Of a stretch of 64,000 nucleotides of DNA, positions 60,351-64,000 are shown piece after piece. Position numbers and translations under genes: made by a program. The stretch is from Scrofimicrobium canadense. Lineage in GTDB: Bacteria > Actinomycetota > Actinomycetes > Actinomycetales > Actinomycetaceae. The stretch spans positions 1 to 64,000 of the forward strand of contig NZ_VULO01000015.1 in NCBI RefSeq assembly GCF_009696615.1, written 5' to 3'. Numbering within the stretch: the first letter of the stretch is position 1; each line of letters starts with the position of its first letter. A model generated the notes under the pieces. It had not been told where the DNA came from, ran no database searches, and was given only the letters and a program-made list of their open reading frames with translations.

Positions 60351-60967
60351 GAATTATTGCTGACAAGCCTAGTGGTGATGGCTTCTTCTTGTGGTTAATG
60401 GTGCGAAACCTACTAGTAGCCTTAGGTTTTGGAAGCCTCCTTGGTCTTGCCGCAGCGCTCAGCGTATTCAGCGGGATTGGAATAGAGACAATTGCATCGT
60501 GGATAGGTGCTGAGTCAAGCGGGGCCGTGAATACGGCTACTCGCATTGTCAGTGTCATTGTGATCTTTGTGATCGACACAGCAGCAGTAGCGCTCGTATT
60601 CAGGTTGTTGTCGGGAATGAAGACTTCGGCAAAAGCCCTGTGGGTGGGCGCCGCCTATGGTGGCTTTGGACTTATAGTTCTTCAAGAGTTCTCCAGCCTT
60701 TTTGTGCGAGGTGCGACGACGAATCCGCTTTTGGCATCCTTCGCAGCTCTCATAGCCTTGCTACTATGGTTCAACTTGTCAGCGCAGGTAATCCTCATCG
60801 CTAGTAGTTATATTGTGGTCGCAACTGAGGATGAACAGAATATATTCCCCGTCCGGACTTTGGCGCAATATCGTTTGAGTCGAGCTCAGGATCGCCTAGA
60901 AGTAGCCACACTAGAGTTCCAGAACGCACAAAAGGTTGTTCGTGAAGAAATAATCGACGCTCGATAG
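60290..60967 (+). pseudogene. YihY/BrkB-family membrane protein, C-terminal part
   Basis: The frame is open from the prophage border and encodes GAAIGAVSSLRTALRIIADKPSG, several membrane helices (LLVALGFGSLLGLAAALSVF, IVSVIVIFVIDTAAVALVF, PLLASFAALIALLLWFNLSAQVILIASSY) and a charged tail. It matches the second half of YihY (formerly RNase BN) family proteins. The N-terminal half is missing and the sequence meets the phage methyltransferase at about 60260-60290. An internal TTG/ATG could start a shorter product. Confidence 0.8.
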
Positions 60968-61157
60968 TCACAACGAAAGATCGCTATGTTGGCGTTGACG
61001 AATGGCGGCTCAGTGACGGATGGACTGTCATCACGTCAGCTCTACGAACTAGGATTGAGGTCCTAGAAGCATGTGGGTGCTCTCAGTAGTTGGTTGAGGT
61101 AAGAGTCGCGAGAGAACCCAAATACTGTCCAGAAAACACGAGAAAAGAGGCGCTGCA

Positions 61158-63797
61158 ATGCATGATTCAACACGCAAAACTGCTGCCCCAGAAATGCCCG
61201 ATGCTCTACGCTCTGACGTGAGACTCTTGGGCGAGCTGCTAGGAACTGTTTTGGTTGAAGCTGGCGGACAACAGCTATTTGATGACGTGGAAGACTTAAG
61301 AGCCGCAACGATTGAAGCATATGAGGGCAATGAATCATCTCTGGAATATGCGCAGGCCTTGGTTGAATCTTTCTCTGTTAAAAGGGCCTCCGAAGTTGCC
61401 AGAGCGTTCACATGTTATTTCCACTTGGTCAATACCGCAGAGGAATACCATCGGGTTCGTTCGCTGAGAAAGCGGGATCACAGTGTTTCAAGCGATGTTC
61501 AGGCTGGGCCAAAAACTGTGGCGGAGGCAGTTGTCCAGTTAAATCGAGAAGTAGGGATAGCGGAGGCACAACGAAGACTCGCGGAATTGGAGTTTCGGCC
61601 TGTTTTTACTGCCCATCCAACTGAGGCAAGACGCCGCGCAGTTTCATCCGCGATCCGCCGCATTTCTGATCTGTTAGGCCAACTGGATGACCCTCGGGGA
61701 GGTGAAATTGAGAAAGACGACTTAAAGGCTCAGTTACTCTCACAGATCAACGTGTTATGGCGTACCGCGCCGATTCGGAGCAAGGACCCGTCGCCTTTAG
61801 ATGAGGTTCGGACCATCATGGGAATTTTTGACTCGACACTATTCGAACAACTACCTAAAACGTATCGGGCTATCGACATGGCGCTGCAACCAGGGCAGTC
61901 AGGTGTTGCTAAACCAATGACGCCAGCATTTGTGAAGTTTGGGTCATGGATTGGCGGTGATAGGGATGGCAACCCCAACGTCACTTCGAGGATAACCCGT
62001 GATGCTGCATTGATCGCTGCAGAGCATATTCTCTTAGGGCTGGAAAAACATACAAGAAGACTAGGTCGCGAACTAACGATAGAAGCGGCTCTTACACCTC
62101 CATCAGAATTACTGGTAGCGATGCTGATGCGCCAAAGAGACCTCGATGTGGATCGTATGGAGAGCATAGAAAATCGTTCGCCCAATGAACCTCACCGGCA
62201 AGCCCTCCTATTCATGGCTGAGCGGCTGAAGGCGACAAGGCTTCGTGACGCGGATTTGGCGTACGGGGATGTCTCTGATTTTTTGGATGACCTATCAACT
62301 ATCCAACAGTCACTTGATCAGGCCGGGGATGCTCGAAACGCATATGGAGACTTGCAGCATCTGGTGTGGCAGGCAGAATCTTTCGGATTTCACTTGGCTG
62401 AACTTGAAGTAAGACAGCACTCACAGGTTCATCGAGAGACTCTGGAGGAAATTGACCGCGTCGGTGATGGGTCAGAGCTGTCTGAACGCAGTAGAGAAGT
62501 GCTGGACACCATGAGAGCCATTAGCGCGATCCAACTCCGCTTCGGAGAACGGGCAGCGTCTCGTTACATTGTGTCATTTACCCAGTCAGCAAAGGACCTA
62601 GAGTCGGTCTATCGTCTCGCACAGATTGCAACCAATGGGAATCCACCTGATCTGCAGGTTATTCCTCTTTTTGAGACTTTCGATGATCTTCAGAACAGCG
62701 TCGCAGTCTTAGAGCAAATGCTTACGATTTCTGAGGTGCAGGACCTTCTTGAAAAACGTGGGCGGCGCCTTGAGGTGATGCTGGGCTATTCTGATTCTTC
62801 GAAGGACGTTGGTCCGGTTTCGGCAACACTAGCCCTTTATGATGCGCAAAAACGTATTAGTCAGTGGGCGCGTGATCAGGATATTGCGTTGACATTGTTT
62901 CATGGCCGGGGCGGAGCACTTGGGCGAGGTGGGGGACCGGCGCATCGAGCGATTCTCAGTCAGCCACCCTTATCAGTGAATGACCGTTTTAAAGTGACGG
63001 AACAGGGTGAAGTGATTTTTGCTCGATACGGTGATCCAACTATTGCGGCTCGTCATATTAATCAGGTGGCTGCCGCAACGCTCATGGCTGGAGCACCATC
63101 TATCGAAAAACGCAATGATGAAGCAGCGCAGAAGTTCGCCCCCATGGCACATATGCTCGATAGCGTCTCTCGGCAGCGGTTTCTTGGATTGGTGCAGGCG
63201 CGAGGTTTCCCTCAATGGTTTGCTCACATTACTCCACTTGAAGAGATCGGAATGCTTTCCTTGGGCTCTCGACCGGCAAAGCGCGGTCTTTCGGTGGACT
63301 CTTTAGAGGACTTGCGCGCCATCCCATGGGTTTTCGCATGGACACAGGCACGCATTAACTTGACGGGGTGGTTTGGGCTCGGATCTGCGCTGGCGGCTAT
63401 TGGGGACATTGCCTGGTTGCAAGAGGCATACCGTGATTGGCCACTTTTCACCACCATGATTGACAATGTCGAGATGTCTTTGGCGAAAACCGATGAACAT
63501 ATCGCCAGACGATATTTGGCTTTGGGGGACCGTAAAGATTTGGCCCAAAGCGTCATTGAAGAGATGCGGTTGACACGTGAATGGGTATTGAAAGTAACAG
63601 GACACTCTCGGCCACTGGAAAGCACATACGTCTTGGGACGGGCAGTGCAGCTACGATCACCGTATGTCGATGCTCTTTCCCTTATTCAGCTAAGAGCTTT
63701 AGAGGGATTGCGAACGGGACAAAATACTCCTGAACTGAAGGATCTTCTCCTTCTCACCGTGAGCGGAGTGGCCGCTGGCCTACAGAACACTGGCTGA
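61158..63797 (+). CDS. ppc: Phosphoenolpyruvate carboxylase
   Basis: This complete 879-residue PEP carboxylase makes oxaloacetate from PEP and bicarbonate, refilling the TCA cycle. Conserved motifs: FTAHPTEA with the catalytic His (about residue 150), WIGGDRDGNPNV, LGYSDSSKDVG (about 540), FHGRGGALGRGGGP, the glycine loop with its catalytic Arg, and the C-terminal VAAGLQNTG typical of the carboxylate end. AAAGAGG precedes the ATG. It is the first undisturbed chromosomal gene to the right of the prophage and lies before a flavin oxidoreductase gene. Confidence 0.97.
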   Translation: MHDSTRKTAAPEMPDALRSDVRLLGELLGTVLVEAGGQQLFDDVEDLRAATIEAYEGNESSLEYAQALVESFSVKRASEVARAFTCYFHLVNTAEEYHRVRSLRKRDHSVSSDVQAGPKTVAEAVVQLNREVGIAEAQRRLAELEFRPVFTAHPTEARRRAVSSAIRRISDLLGQLDDPRGGEIEKDDLKAQLLSQINVLWRTAPIRSKDPSPLDEVRTIMGIFDSTLFEQLPKTYRAIDMALQPGQSGVAKPMTPAFVKFGSWIGGDRDGNPNVTSRITRDAALIAAEHILLGLEKHTRRLGRELTIEAALTPPSELLVAMLMRQRDLDVDRMESIENRSPNEPHRQALLFMAERLKATRLRDADLAYGDVSDFLDDLSTIQQSLDQAGDARNAYGDLQHLVWQAESFGFHLAELEVRQHSQVHRETLEEIDRVGDGSELSERSREVLDTMRAISAIQLRFGERAASRYIVSFTQSAKDLESVYRLAQIATNGNPPDLQVIPLFETFDDLQNSVAVLEQMLTISEVQDLLEKRGRRLEVMLGYSDSSKDVGPVSATLALYDAQKRISQWARDQDIALTLFHGRGGALGRGGGPAHRAILSQPPLSVNDRFKVTEQGEVIFARYGDPTIAARHINQVAAATLMAGAPSIEKRNDEAAQKFAPMAHMLDSVSRQRFLGLVQARGFPQWFAHITPLEEIGMLSLGSRPAKRGLSVDSLEDLRAIPWVFAWTQARINLTGWFGLGSALAAIGDIAWLQEAYRDWPLFTTMIDNVEMSLAKTDEHIARRYLALGDRKDLAQSVIEEMRLTREWVLKVTGHSRPLESTYVLGRAVQLRSPYVDALSLIQLRALEGLRTGQNTPELKDLLLLTVSGVAAGLQNTG

Positions 63798-63881
63798 TAC
63801 AGAGACTGTGCAGCCAAAGGCGACTAGATTGACGTCATCTCACTTGAGGGGTGGGGTGAACTGGAAGGAACTGATGAGGGA

Positions 63882-64000
63882 ATGAAATTATCCGTACTTG
63901 ATTTGGCACCTGTTGATGAAGGCGTTTCCTATGAAGAGGCCCTCGCGTCTATTGGCAAGTTTGCTCAAGCAGCAGACGCCGGGGGGTTCGAGCGTATTTG
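63882..64000 (+). CDS. Luciferase-like flavin-dependent oxidoreductase (partial)
   Basis: The first 39 codons only; the gene runs off the window. MKLSVLDLAPVDEG followed by ALASIGKFAQAADAGGFERI is the usual beginning of bacterial luciferase-like (LLM class) FMN-dependent monooxygenases. GATGAGGG is a plausible ribosome site. Substrate unknown. Confidence 0.8.
   Translation, partial: MKLSVLDLAPVDEGVSYEEALASIGKFAQAADAGGFERI

Overview
The window reads as a moderate-GC actinobacterial chromosome, most likely a member of or near the Actinomycetaceae. The basis is homodimeric pyruvate dehydrogenase E1 beside a DUF3052 gene, a cell-wall-binding-repeat-2 surface protein, an LAxTG sorting signal, a fused ArsR-ArsC regulator, DUF5682/VWA/SWIM genes and actinobacterial IS3 and IS110 elements. 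This is inference from protein families only. The genus cannot be fixed from the sequence alone.

Conserved blocks sit at the ends: sir2-aceE and DUF3052 (2.4-6.5 kb), tRNA-Val (7.5 kb), and ppc followed by a flavin-dependent oxidoreductase (61-64 kb). Nearly everything between is accessory and shows heavy decay. There is an IS3 remnant with a small orphan operon (0.1-2.2 kb), a YtrA-type GntR/DUF1648 pair (8.0-9.4 kb), and a serine-recombinase remnant (9.5-10.2 kb). A complete alpha-glucoside/maltose-type cluster follows: ROK repressor, ABC importer without its own ATPase, GH13 glucosidase (10.8-17.1 kb). Next come a 5'-truncated DUF5682-VWA-SWIM operon, an Orc-like AAA ATPase behind a phased repeat array (17.3-22.9 kb) and IS110 (23.2-24.4 kb).

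From 24.6 to 32.9 kb a type I restriction-modification operon (hsdR-hsdM-hsdS) is followed directly by a Ser/Thr kinase and preceded by an SMC/RloC-like ATPase. The start of that ATPase has been cut off by nested IS3 elements (32.9-34.4 kb). Beyond it are three coupled genes of unknown function (34.4-36.6 kb), a truncated cell-wall protein joined head-on to a phage tape-measure fragment (36.8-38.9 kb), a hairpin-rich segment, and a second, inverted recombinase remnant (39.1-39.7 kb). An arsenic operon has intact arsRC-arsD-arsA but a multiply broken ACR3 pump (39.8-43.9 kb).

At 44-50 kb are a 21-bp repeat locus matching one near the tRNA, a Crp/Fnr regulator with a DUF2249 gene, and a metal-chaperone/P-type ATPase operon. 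Two prophage pieces follow (50.0-54.6 and 58.1-60.3 kb). They are separated by a DUF3788 gene and a BlaR1/BlaI-type pair that appears to control a secreted glycine-rich repeat protein through a perfect 17-bp dyad. The most interesting signals are the helically phased TGTAAA array, the duplicated palindrome plus 21-bp repeat locus, the RM-kinase-ATPase cluster, and the BlaI-like circuit without a beta-lactamase.
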